Part shown: positions 1-10,827 of the stretch, piece by piece | How the letters are laid out: the number at the start of each line of letters is the position of its first letter | How positions within the stretch are numbered: the stretch's first letter is position 1 | Assembly: GCF_030272615.1 (NCBI RefSeq) | Contig: NC_081413.1 | Coordinates: 334,218,302-334,282,301, forward strand | Source of the DNA: Cryptomeria japonica | Taxonomy: Eukaryota; Streptophyta; Pinopsida; Cupressales; Cupressaceae | DNA length: 64,000 nucleotides | Direction: 5' to 3' | Translations under genes and position numbers: made by a program | The notes under the pieces: generated by a model | The model's database searches: none | Seen by the model: the letters and a program-made list of their open reading frames with translations, nothing else | Told to the model about the DNA's origin: nothing

Positions 1-2
1 AT

Positions 3-1064
3 GAATGGAGGGTGATGCCATTTGGGTTGTCAAATTCCCCTAGCACTTTCATGAGACTCATGAATGAGGTGTTGAAAGAGTTCATTGGTAAGTTTTTCAT
101 ATTGTATCTAGATGACATCCTAGTATTTAGCAAGACAAAGGAGGAGCACCTAAAACATTTGGATATGGTCTTGAGAAGTTTGAATGAAGAGAAACTAATG
201 ATAAACATGGAAAAGTGTGTGTTTTTGCAGGAAGAACTGACTTACCTTGGGTTTGTGATTTCTAGAGGAAATCTGAAAATGGATGATGATAAAGTGAATT
301 CCATTCTCACATGGCCAACTCCTAGAACAATTGTTGATGTGAGTTTTCATGGCCTAGCTACCTTTTATAGGAAGTTTATCAATAATTTTAGCCAGATTTG
401 TGTTCCCATGTTAGAGACCATCAGGGGTGGACAGAAGTGCAAATTTTCATGGACCAAGGAGGTGGATGAAGTATTTGAAATGTTGAAGAAAAAGGTATCA
501 CAACAATCAGTTCTTATTTTACCTGATTTTGATAAAATCTTTTAGATTGAATGTGATGCAAGTCATTTGGCAATAGGTGCAGTACTTAGCCAAGAAGGTA
601 AACCAATTGCGTTTTTTAGTGAAAAATTGAATGCTGCTAAAAAGAAATATTCTTCCTATGATTTGGCGATGTATGCATTAGTTCAAGAACTAAAGAAGTG
701 GAGGCATTATTTGCTTCCCAAAGAGTTTGTTGTGTATACAAATAATTAGGCACTAAGCTTCCTAAATAGTTAGGAGAAATTGAGCCATATGTATATGAAG
801 TGGGTTGAGTCCATCCAGGCCTACACCTTTACAATAAAACACAAGAAAGGTGTCTCAAACAAAGTTGCAGATGCTCTTAGTAGGAGGGCACTGATAGTTT
901 CAGAAATCCAGTTGGAGAGTGTAGGAGTTGATTCCCTCAAGGGTATGTATGTTGTAGATGAATATCTCAAAGACATCTACAAGGTATGCACTAAGTTTGG
1001 TAGCCGGTATCATTTAGAGTATTCTTATTATTCAATTCAAGATGGTCTTCTTTTTAAAGGATGC
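3..1064 (+). pseudogene. Chromovirus (Ty3/gypsy) pol relic: reverse transcriptase and RNase H
   Basis: Reading in one frame from base 3 gives the second half of a Ty3/gypsy reverse transcriptase. MPFGLSNSPSTF is the conserved palm motif, and YLDDILVFSK is the catalytic Y-x-D-D box with both aspartates intact. The connection follows (TYLGFVIS, LATFYRKFI). RNase H begins at ECDASHLAIGAVLSQ and runs through KKYSSYDLAMYALVQELKKWRHYL to KKGVSNKVADALSRR. The N-terminal part (gag, protease, start of RT) lies left of the window. TAG codons at 543, 747 and 771 break the frame, each where relatives usually have Gln, and there is no frameshift. The family makes cDNA in cytoplasmic particles; this copy cannot. 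The same frame continues into the integrase downstream. Family call is secure; subfamily follows from the chromodomain. Confidence 0.93.
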
Positions 1065-1067
1065 TAG

Positions 1068-2465
1068 TTATGCATTCCTAAATGTTCAATGAGGGATAAC
1101 ATAATTAAGGAGAAGCATAGTGGTTGTATGGGGGGAGACTTTGGATTAGACAAAACTCTTGAGTTGGTGAGAATATTTTATCACTAACCTAAATTGCAGA
1201 CAGATGTCAGAAAATTTGTGGATTCATGTGTGGTGTGTCAAAAGGCCAAAGGGACAACAACAAACGCAAGACTATACCAGTCATTGCCCATTCCTTCAAG
1301 ACCTTGGGAAAGTCTGAGCATGGACTTTGTGATGGGTTTTCCAAGAACTCAAAAAGGTTTTGACAGTATTTTTGTGGTTGTTGACAAGTTTAGCAAGATG
1401 GCACATTTCTTGCCATGCAAGAGCACAAGTGATGCTACATATGTTGCAAACCTTTTCTTTATTGAAGTTGTGAGAATACATGGTTTACCCTTGCACATTG
1501 TGTCAAACAGAGATGTGAAATTTGTAGGACATTTTTGGAGGAATTTATGAAGGAAGTTAGGCAAAAACTTGTCTTTTAGTTCAACTTATCATCCCCAAAC
1601 AAATGGCCAAACAAAAGTGGTCAATAGGTCACTCAGAAACTTGTTAAGGTGCCTCACCAAGTAGCATGGTGAAAAGTGGGATTCCATCATCTCCCAAGAA
1701 GAATATGCCTATAATGATTCTATTAATAGGAGTACCGGAAGAAGCCCTTTCCAAATTTTCTATGGATCGAATCCAAGAGGTGTACTGGAATTGAGAAATC
1801 TACCCTCAACTGAACATATCAGTGCTTGTGGAGAAGAATTTGTTGAAGGGATAAAGGAGATTCATGACCAAGTCAAGATACAATTGCAGAGAAGTACATA
1901 GAAGTACAAGGAGAAGGCTGACAGAAGAAAGAGAGATGTGCAATTCCAAGTTGGAGACATGGTATGGGCAAATCGGAAAAAGGAGAGATTGTCAAAAGGG
2001 AAACACACAAAGCTCATGATGAGAAAGGTTGGACCTTGTTAAATACTCAATAAGTTTGGGAACAATGCATATTAAATCCAATTACCTTCAAATATAAGTA
2101 TATTTCCAATATTTAATATTGCATATTTGACACCATTCAAAGGTACAGTGCAGGAAGATGGTACATTCCCAATAGAAGATGTTGCAGACATACTCAAAGA
2201 CTTTCCAAGTCAAGGGCCACCCAAACTTGAAAGGATATTAGACACCCAGATTGTGAAGAAAACTAGGAATAAGGTCTACAAACAATACCTTACCAAGTGG
2301 CAAGGACTCCCTGAGGCAGGTGCAGTATAGATGGATGAAGACCAGAAGCAAAAACATGGGACTACATTGCAAGAACTTATCTCAAGTGGACTTGAGATTC
2401 AATCACTCCGGGAGTATGGTACAAGAGCACCCAAAGACACAAATGAAGACATAAATGAAGTCTAA
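1068..2465 (+). pseudogene. Chromovirus pol relic: integrase and C-terminal chromodomain
   Basis: Same frame as the upstream RT. A zinc-binding HHCC region is followed by CVVCQKAKG near 1224-1250, then the core (SMDFVMGFPRTQKGFDS, DKFSKMAHF). The first catalytic Asp (SMDF) is present. The second site reads SNRD instead of the usual SDRD (Asp to Asn), and the glutamate site reads GQTKVVN instead of GQTEVVN (Glu to Lys), so the enzyme is dead. After a GDMVW-type C-terminal domain, residues encoded near 2235-2400 form a chromodomain (ERILDTQIVKK, LTKWQGLP), which in this clade directs insertion toward marked chromatin. Stops lie at 1065, 1185, 1548, 1662, 1899, 2040, 2073 and 2328; the frame ends at 2463-2465. 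The 2328 TAG sits where the chromodomain normally has Trp. Confidence 0.92.
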
Positions 2466-3116
2466 AAGAGCCTAATATCACCCATGAGGTGAAAATGATT
2501 ATATGTAATAGGTTGATAGGTTTGTGAGTTAATAAGACCCTATTGATGTAAGGCATTGTCATGGTTGCATTTTATAAGCCATCATGGACAAATGACATGT
2601 GGGTCACTAGGAGTCTAATTATGAGTCAGACAAATAAATATTAGTCTTAGAAACATCAGACCAATCCTTGGAATAGGTCAAATACACCTTGGATTCGTCA
2701 AATTTGAAAAGTGCAAGTTGACAACTTTTGTTGTCATTGCAAAATGTTGTAAAAAAGGATAACTAATCTTGCATCAGTTCCAAAGTTTGAAAAGTGGTTG
2801 GAAACTATTAGGGAGGCTATATTATGCCCACTTGGATCAATTATAGGGTTGTTGTTGGCGTTGTTGTTGAAATTGATGATGTTTTGGAGTTTGGATCAAT
2901 ACAATATATTTGGAGTTTCCTGAAATTTTGTGTTTTTGTTGTTCATTTCTTACTAGTACATATTGGTGGAAGCCTGAAACCAATTGGATGAGTTAGGGAA
3001 GTCTCTTACCTTTCATTTGAATCAATTTTTAGATATTGTAACAATCGGGTTGTAGAGATCCATCAAAAACTAACTGGACTGGTCACAAACCCTGCCAGTA
3101 CCTAGGGTTTCACCGT
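2466..3116. other. Unassigned DNA after the chromovirus pol
   Basis: No convincing coding frame is visible. This is where the chromovirus 3' untranslated region and 3' LTR would be expected, but no clear polypurine tract plus TG start was found, and the partner LTR lies outside the window. Confidence 0.4.
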
Positions 3117-4366
3117 AAAGATGCCCTTAATCTGACATTTTCACTAGAAGACCAAAAACCCTGTGGGAAAACATTAGAAGGTCCATTGTACCATATGTGT
3201 CAACTTGAATTTCATCCTCAGAATGTTACCTGCAACAAGTTAGTTTCACAAAATACCAATGGAAATGCTACAGGAAATCCAAACTCAACCAATGAAACTA
3301 CATGAAATACATATGAAATAAAAATACTAATATTACCTTCATGGTTTATGTCTCATTGTGTCCTAACTCCATTGTTCCTATTTACAGATGGTGTGCTCTC
3401 AGACAAGCATTGATAGCTTCCAAGATGTCATATGAAGAATGGACTGATAACTGATAGTTCACAAATGCTATAATATGCAATACTACATGATTATGCTAAA
3501 ATGCTAATTGCTATTTGCTTCAAGATTAAAACTCACGGATGCATAAGTTTTACAAATGATTTAGCTTTGAAAAACAACTTGAAGACTAACTCTCTCTCAA
3601 CTGAAGCTCTTGATTTTATAGACCTTGAGAGGATGAGATGATGTCGCTCAGATCAACGGTCGTGATCAAATCTGCAGATTTGGATGGCTGTGAGCAAAGG
3701 TGAAAGTTGAGAGAAAGGGGGAAGGAGAAGAAAAGTGTCACTCATCTCACCTTGACTGGGTTGTTGATTGAGGGAATCTAGGGATGGTTAGAGAATATTT
3801 AGGCATGAGAGGACAAGTGGACTCAAGTCCTTACTAAGATGTAGGGGGTGTTGGAGAGAACATAGAAGGAGGCTATGAAATATGTGTACGTACACAATAT
3901 TCATTAATTTTGGAGGTTGAAGATAAATGATGAATTAATATTTAAGAAATATTAATTTCCTTAGCCACATGATGGATGAGTTGGCAAAGGGAAGATGAAG
4001 TGGAGATGGAAGGTGAGTTGGATAAGAAAGATTAAATAATTTAGGAAATCATTTAATATTTGATACTATAGGATAGGAGAATAACCATTAAATATTAGAT
4101 ATTTAATTGATTGGAGGAGATAATTAAATATTAGATATTTAATTAACTTGGTTAGAAGGATAATTAAATATTAGATATTTAATTATTTAGAGGAATAGAA
4201 TATATGAATTAATTTATAAAATATTTTAATTAATTAATTAATAGAAAGACACGAAAATGAATTAAATAAATTAATCTTTTCAAATTAACTATTTAATAAA
4301 AGAATAAACATTAAATAAATATAAAATATTTATTTAATTGCTCATAGCCAATTTTATGTGTATACA
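3117..4366 (-). repeat. Probable decayed LTR, minus orientation
   Basis: Read on the minus strand, the right end gives TGTATACACATAAAATTGG, like other LTR starts here (TGTAGACACCTAAAATTG at 42995). It is followed by a very AT-rich U3-like stretch (about 3900-4366), then a TATA-like CTATAAAATC near 3613-3622. Just outside the left end, about 3098-3112, lies GGGTTTCACCGTAAA, similar to the primer-binding sites at 13926 and 32685. The left boundary is uncertain and no target duplication was found, so this rests on resemblance only. Confidence 0.33.
4088..4184. repeat. Three copies of a near-palindromic AT-rich 21-mer
   Basis: TTAAATATTAGATATTTAAT plus a final T occurs exactly at 4088-4108, 4124-4144 and 4164-4184, at spacings of 36 and 40 bp. 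The unit is close to its own reverse complement. It sits in the AT-rich part of a probable LTR. Confidence 0.8.
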
Positions 4367-5770
4367 TTCAAGTCAACACACCATAAGATTTTGGTGTTTA
4401 TTTGTAGGGAGGCTCCAAGCCCAAAGAGATTGAATTAACCCTAGGCGGGCATCTATATGTGACTGCCTAAACTGAAGAAGTGGAGATCACTTGCAGAAGA
4501 CAAAGAAGATGGGATCAAGTCATGAAACCTTGGATTTGGTGGTTTGACACCTTACCCCACCTTGCAGAAGTGTTGGTTTAGTCGGGGGACTAATGCAAGG
4601 GGTACTTGCTTTGTAAATTAGACCTAATTGGCTTAATTAGGTCTGGAAGGATAGTAAGGTTATATACCTTTCAACTTGTGGTTAGATTCTAATCCTTTGG
4701 AGAATTGTGTAACTTGACAAAGGGTATCTGAATCTGCCCTTAGTTTGTCTTTTCCTTTGGAATTTTGTTAAGTTGTGTTTGGAGAACTCAACCAGTAGGG
4801 ATACTAGGCTACGTGTAGGGCTACCAGACAAATAGGATAGTTGTGAGACAAGTATCCCCTAACACATTTGATGGTCAGATCTTATGGGTGTTTTGTGTTG
4901 GTTGGACCACCAATAGATAAAATCCAATAGGTTTACATACTAGCGGTACCGAAAGATTGTCTGTCATTCACACAAGGGTAGAGGTTTTCATCCTACCAGT
5001 ACCGGAAGATACTAAACTGGTATGGATCCGGTCACACAAATTGTTGTGTGAGTTGAGTATTTGGTAGGTGTGTTTTTTACACCTTGAACAAACAAAAGAA
5101 CTTTTTAGGACATAGTAGTTGTGGGTGAGAGAAGGTTTTCATCTAGTTGTTGCCTGGCTCTGCATCAAAATGTTTTCATCCATTCTAGATCTTGTGTATT
5201 AAAGGTCGAGGTATGTGAAATAGTCACAAGCATATCAATCCATGACCATTAGTTTTACACAGGATCCTTGTCAAATGAACATGTCAACACAAACACCTTG
5301 AACACTCTTGCCCCATAACTTCATGAAAACATATCCCACAAATAGAAAATAAAATAAGATCATCATCTAAGATAAACCAATAAAATATAATACGTGCTTG
5401 ACCAATCAATTCAACAACGATACTAATATTTAATCTTTGTTGATTGTTTGTTTTAGATCATAGTAACTACTTCTAGAAATGAAATACCATGTATAAGACC
5501 AATCCATCTATTTTCAAGTGTATCATCTTTTGTATAAGAAAAATGATAGTTGATAAGTATTAATATTTGTTTGATTAGACATATCATCGGTCTAATCATA
5601 CATTAGATTGATAGGCTTGTCTGTTGTTGCATGATTTGTGAAGCTCAACATTTTCCATGTTTTGCACTTATGTCTACTCAAATATTTATCGCTGCAAAGG
5701 TATAACTTATTATGGATTGTGATTGATGGATTTTTTTATTTATTTATAGTTTTGATTGTTTCTTTTTTTT
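4367..5770. other. Unassigned repeat-like DNA
   Basis: No sustained reading frame is visible. The stretch resembles LTR or leader DNA. A CCCCTAACA-type end near 4856-4864 could be an LTR terminus, but no matching start with a target duplication was found. Confidence 0.3.
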
Positions 5771-5796
5771 TTTGTGGGGGGTGGGGGGGGGGGGGG
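5771..5796 (+). repeat. T tract followed by a long G tract
   Basis: A run of T leads into GTGGGGGG, T, then 14 consecutive G (5783-5796). The G runs are long enough to form a G-quadruplex on the + strand. Exact length should be treated with care because homopolymers are prone to sequencing error. Confidence 0.75.
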
Positions 5797-5854
5797 AAGT
5801 TCTAGCATTTTTTATTTTTTTTAGGGTTTTCTAGCATTTTATTTTATTTTTTTA

Positions 5855-6015
5855 TGTTTTCAAAGTTTTATAATATTTTTGGAGCATTCTTCAAGACATT
5901 TTTCAATGTTTTTGAATTTTTTTAGGACTTTTTATATTGTTTTTGGATTTTTTCAAGACTTTTAAATTGTTTTTGGATTTTTCAGGTTCTTATATCATTT
6001 TTTAGATTTTCTCAG
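5855..6015 (+). repeat. T-rich degenerate minisatellite
   Basis: Imperfect units of roughly 30-40 bp resembling TTTTTCAAGACTTTTAAATT and GTTTTTGGATTTTT recur about four or five times. No coding function is visible. Confidence 0.55.
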
Positions 6016-6480
6016 GGCATGTGAAAAACCTAGGTAAGAGTATTTCCCCTAATCAGGTATAGAACCACTTGTGTGAGTACACGATAGGTTAGAATGACTT
6101 ATTATGATAGGTGTGTGTAAGGCAAAGATATGAAACATCACCCAATTCCAAGCCATGAAAGGTATCAAAATTTCTATTATGCAAGTGAATAAAATGGATT
6201 TTTATTATGAGTAGGTGAAAAAAATTTGTTGTGATGGAAGCGATTCATATATAATTATGATAGGTAGAAGAGCCTTTGATCTCTTACACATGACACTTGT
6301 TTCCCAGGTTTTCACCATGGTACTTACTCAAAGTGTCTATTTACTAGGTTTTCACTATAGGGTGGATTATTTTTCCTTATTTAAAAAACAAATTGGTGTC
6401 ACGGAAGATTCCTATTCGCTATTTTTCCATCAAGGTGACTATTTTTTTAGTTTTTATATTTTATTTTATTTTTGGTATTT
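6016..6480. other. Probable 3' untranslated region of element 2
   Basis: It lies just beyond the C-terminal end of the minus-strand integrase relic. No recognisable protein is encoded. The expected left LTR of element 2 was not identified. Confidence 0.3.
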
Positions 6481-7336
6481 TTAAAAATCCCAACAATTCC
6501 CTGAGGGTTATGTATAGAACTTAAGAAGGTGCATGTTGTTGATGGTCTCTAGGAGCAATTCACCTTTGGGAGTAGCTAATTGACATGCATCGAATTCATA
6601 TGCAACTATGACAATGTATGGACCTAATCAATTTGGATCAAACCTACTTGACTTCTCTTTATCGATTGAATTCTTTTTATTCTCCTTTAGGAATAGGTCA
6701 CCAATTTCATAGTTTTGTACTCTAACCCACTTGTTGTATTTGTGATGGAGATGATTTTGATATACTTGTAAATGGTTTATTGTAACTTGGCATCTCTCAT
6801 CCAATAATTCTAGCTCGTGTATCTAGATATGCAATATTGTTCCTCATTTGTGAAATGTTATCATGATACCCTCAAAGATGATAACTCAACCCCTATAGGC
6901 AAGATGGCTTCATATCCATAGATAAGGGAATATAGTGTAGCACAACTAGGTGTGCAAATACTTGTTCGGAATGCCCATAAGGTGATGTTAAGATATATAT
7001 CCCAATCTTAGCCAACATCATTGGTATTCATTTTTAGGATCCTCAAGATAGTCTTATTGGACACCTCAGCTTGTCAATTGGACTAAGGGTAGTATGGCAT
7101 GGGAAATCGATATTGAATTTGGAACTTATCAAAGACTTCTTGAACATTTTTATTCTTGAAGGGGTTATTGTTATCTATGATAATGGTGAAGGGAATGTCA
7201 TGCCGACATATGATATAGTGTAGAATGAACATTTCAATTTGTTTACCGATAATGCATGTAAGAGAAATGGCTTCCATCCACATCATGAAATACTTAGTGG
7301 TGGGAAGGTTAAACTTGTGGCCATTGGTGGAAGTTG
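6481..7336 (-). pseudogene. Tat-like gypsy element 2: integrase core and C-terminal part
   Basis: On the minus strand from 7336 leftward the frame gives NGHKFNL, WMEAISL, then IIIDNNNPF, the second catalytic Asp region (relatives have TDNG), and PYYP followed, after damage, by QAEVSNKTI, which keeps the catalytic Glu. Downstream residues match the end of a Tat-type integrase (AFRTS, YGYEAILP). The first catalytic Asp (WRLDFIG) is encoded on the far side of the nested element, at about 15151-15180. Dropping 7342-15145 plus one 5-bp target duplication brings the two halves back into a shared frame. Several stops and frame changes make it a pseudogene. Confidence 0.88.
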
Positions 7337-7341
7337 GGTGG
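7337..7341. repeat. Target-site duplication (left) of element 1
   Basis: GGTGG directly precedes the LTR start TGTAATATGG. The same GGTGG follows the other LTR at 15146-15150. This 5-bp duplication is typical of LTR elements. Confidence 0.95.
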
Positions 7342-8544
7342 TGTAATATGGTGAAAAATGATGAGGAAAGATCAAGTGGAAATCTTTACTCCCCTCAAAA
7401 GAGGGATGAAAGTTTCACAAAGAAGCCCCTTCAATTTTTCACACATTACATTCAAAAGAGGGGTTGAATTCACTAGATCCAATCCCCAATGGTAAGAAAT
7501 TGAATACTAAGTGAATTGCAGTGAATTTGGAAAGTATTAGGAAAGTAAATTAACCCTCTTTTGTAATAGATTAGTTGAATTAAGGAAATTGAGACTAAGT
7601 GCAGAAATGACAAACAAAGATTATATCTTGAGATAGAGATGTGGGATGAAGTTGTGCACCTGGAATTAGTAGTAGAATGTCAAGACGAAGCTTCCCTGTA
7701 AATCTGAGCAAAATTTGCAGCGACTGTGTGTAAGTTGCACACGTTCCTCCGAAAAATTTGCAAGTCGAAAAGGGTTTTTCTATCTCTGAAAATGAAGCTT
7801 GAACCTACAATTATAGTCACACACCTGCAACCTACACACAAAAAAGAGAGGGAAATGTTGTTGGGATTGGGGGTTTGCCTTTAGTTCAAACCCAGTTTTG
7901 GAATTAACCAAGTGGTTGTAAAATGTTGTAATTAAATGAAAGGAAATGTCTGAAGTAAATCCACCTCAAGGAGGGGATGTAATTGAAAGTTTGATACCTT
8001 TGAAGATGAATTTTCTTGAATGGATATGTGAAATAGGATGTCTTGAATGTTGATAGAAATCTCCTCTTCAATGGTTGAATCCTTGTCTTGAATCCATAAC
8101 CTAGTCTTGAAAGGAGATTTGAAATTCTCAATGCTTGAATGAATGATTGAATGCTTATTTTCACTTATGATCAACTTTTCTTATCATCGACCTCTGTAAA
8201 TAGGAGGGGAAGTGCTCCTTATATACTTGCCAATTAGGGGTATTTAGATAATTTCTCGTCTTAGGCCGACATAGAGAAACTTTTCCTGCTTTAAAATCAA
8301 CAAGCCCAATGCAAGGGGGGACCAAAGGGGTCCCAAAATAGGGCTAGGACAAGGGCACCACGCCCCTGTCCTACCCTAATTTACGGAAGGCAGCAGCAAA
8401 AGACAGTGTAAAATGACGGAAAATGCAAGTTATTGATGACATGAGAATGTTTTAGGTCTCCAATTAGGCTTAGAGATTCGTTCGCTAATGAAAACACCCA
8501 AATGCGATTAAAAATTGCAAGGATCACAATTTTATGACGCTACA
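7342..8544 (-). repeat. 3' LTR of element 1
   Basis: Begins TGTAATATGG and ends GACGCTACA in + coordinates, so the element-sense LTR reads TGTAGCG...ATTACA. It is colinear with 13945-15145. A TATATAAG box on the minus strand lies at 8218-8225 and is intact here, but altered in the other LTR. Length is 1203 bp. Confidence 0.94.
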
Positions 8545-8559
8545 TTTATCCCCCACTTT
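8545..8559 (-). other. Polypurine tract of element 1
   Basis: On the minus strand AAAGTGGGGGATAAA lies immediately upstream of the 3' LTR start TGTAGCG. This is the expected position for the second-strand primer. Confidence 0.85.
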
Positions 8560-9777
8560 AGCGGGAGTATAAGCGTATGCCAATACTACCAGTAAAGTAC
8601 AAGGAGACAAGATTGAAAGACTTTCACCACGTCAAGGAGGAAAGATACACCAAGCCCCCAGTGGACTAAGGATCTTACGACTTTGATTGACAAAGTAAAA
8701 GGGAAGATAAAGAGGGAGAACCATGATTGCAAATAGTAAAGTTCCCCTTACTATGAGTCATGAAAAGAAAGGATACCAAAAATTACAAAGCAAAGCCACA
8801 GTCTGCTAAGTAACTTTGAGTATCAAGAAGGAAAATGTGAGAGGAGTGTATGTCCCCATGTTAAAGCAATCATACACACCTTATCGAGAGTGATTTCTTT
8901 AAGGTAGGATACACCCAAGAGAGAGAAAGAGAGGAAGCACGTTATCGCAAGGATTTAGCCCCCAATCGAGGAATAAACCCAAGGATAATGAACACAAAAC
9001 ACCAAGCATGAGGTGTCTTTTCTTACCTTGGGGTCAGTATGATGTATGATATCTCATATATATCATGTATATGTATGCATATAACAGTCCTCATTCCCTA
9101 AAGAAAGAAAATTATCTTGGAAGAAAGGAACACATGTGTCTTTTGAGTCAACATGAAAGAGACCAAAAGAGATCTCAATGCTTTGCATTGTCCTCAAGTA
9201 GACATCACTAGGGACAACAAATAGAAGAATAGGGATACACATAGAAGAATGGTCACAAAAGAGCAAGAAAGGAGAGAGGTAGAAATCTACGATACTAATA
9301 CAGCTAGTCTAGCACGACATCCACCTCTTGATCTTGTTGATCATTATTTCGGGAAGGTGGGAAACACGCCAGAGGAGCGACATCGAGCACATTAGATGGA
9401 GCTATCACAAGATCCAAATAAGAACTATGCTCATGTGCTAAGTCACTTTGTTCGTTTCTAGGAGCTAGGATTAAGACTTTTGAAAATTCTGTAAATAAAT
9501 TTTTGTAAACATAAACATATCCATATTCATGATCATAAGCATTAGGAGTTGTATTCCCATTATGAATAACATTTTCACCTATTTCTTCATCAAGATTTAT
9601 AAAAAGAGGAGCTCTAACATGAATAGAAATAAAACCATCACATGTTTTTTGTAGCTTATGATTTGGAGATTTAGGTTCAACATCTTACTTAGGAGAAAAT
9701 GGAATCATGTCAACTATTGGTGTTTTGGGAGATTGAATAGTTTGAGAAACAACTTCATGAGCTCTAGCATGATGTTT
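8560..9777 (-). other. Non-coding 3' region of element 1
   Basis: About 1.2 kb between the protease-side coding relics and the polypurine tract. A full-length relative would have RT, RNase H and integrase near here, but none of their motifs is seen in any frame. Confidence 0.6.
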
Positions 9778-10212
9778 TCATCGAAGTTCTCTTGCACAAT
9801 GATTTCGTCTAGCCTTAGCAGAAGGCTCAGAATATTTAGGTATATTTGTTAAAGGAGGAATGTTCTCATCTTTGGTAGTTGGATGCTTAAGTTGAGGTCT
9901 TTTAGGTTGGATATGAGGAGAGGCAAGTATCTTCTCTCTATAAGAGGAAGGAGGTGGAATTGCACCATATAAAGGAGGAATGTTTGGTGTAGGAAGGAGA
10001 CCAAGTCCATCATGAGGAGGAGGTATATGTCTAACCTTAGGAGGAATATTAGTGTTGTTCTTAGGAGAAGTCATGGTTTTATCCATAAGAATAGGTTGGG
10101 AATATTCCTTAGGAGGAAGATTAGTTCTGTCCGTTAGGGGAAGAACTTCATCTTCAAGAATGATGGGAATATCAAGTGTTGGAGTTCTAGGTTGGCTTAA
10201 GGATAAGATCAT
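9778..10212 (-). pseudogene. Proline-rich reading frame of element 1
   Basis: A 144-residue open stretch, rich in Pro, Ile and Lys, with many PP pairs and IPP repeats. It lies after the protease relic in the direction of transcription. No family is recognised; it may be a C-terminal extension of the gag-protease polyprotein. Amino-acid composition is skewed, as expected for a disordered linker. Confidence 0.45.
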
Positions 10213-10700
10213 ATATTTCTTTCATTTTTGATAAGATTGAAAGAGAACATCACTTCTTGGTGGAAGAGATCCAAATTGTTGAGGCCAAAATTAATCAATA
10301 GGAGCACCTAGGCTTCTTTCAGTTGGTTGAAATAAGCTATGGTTAACAGTTATGATTTCTCCATTGTGGGGAAATTTTAAACACATATATTGGAGAAGAA
10401 ATAGCCTTCATGGAAGATAGCCAAGGATAGCCTAACTTCACATGAAATTGTTCAGATGAAGGAATGATAACAAAGTTGACATCTATAAATTTAGTATAGG
10501 AAGTGTGATAGAACCAATAGTAGGACAAGAAAATCCATCAAATAACTTAACAACCACATTAGTATCAGCATATATTGGTTGATGCAAATGTAAAGTATAA
10601 AGATATTATTCAATGATGACATTAACCATGCAATAGGGATCAATAAGCACACCACAATAAGGTTTGCCTTGTATCTTTGCAACTATGTATAAAGGGCCAT
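10213..10700 (-). pseudogene. Element 1 retroviral-type aspartic protease relic
   Basis: In overlapping broken minus-strand frames the protein resembles the protease that precedes RT in Tat-like elements: VVKLFDGFSCPTIGSITLP, then VNFVIIPSSEQFHVKLGYPW and SSMKAISSP, then PHNGEIITVNHS. GYPW...MKA followed by KFPHNGE is the familiar end of this domain. The catalytic D[ST]G loop is not clearly preserved. Frame changes occur near 10500 and 10343. Recognition is from family resemblance only. Confidence 0.6.
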
Positions 10701-10827
10701 CGGGTGCCTTAATGGTCTCACTAGGATCAAATGTGATACATGGATCCTTAGGTGTTTCTTGTTTCTCTACCAATTTAACCACATTTTGAACTATGAAAGT
10801 TAAATCAATGGGAGAGAAAGAAGTGTG

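Noticed and set aside
3848..4864. + strand LTR from TGTTGGAGAG (after a GGGGG tract) to CCCCTAACA
   Set aside because: No target duplication and no partner LTR. The minus-oriented LTR ending at 4366 overlaps it and explains the AT-rich block better.
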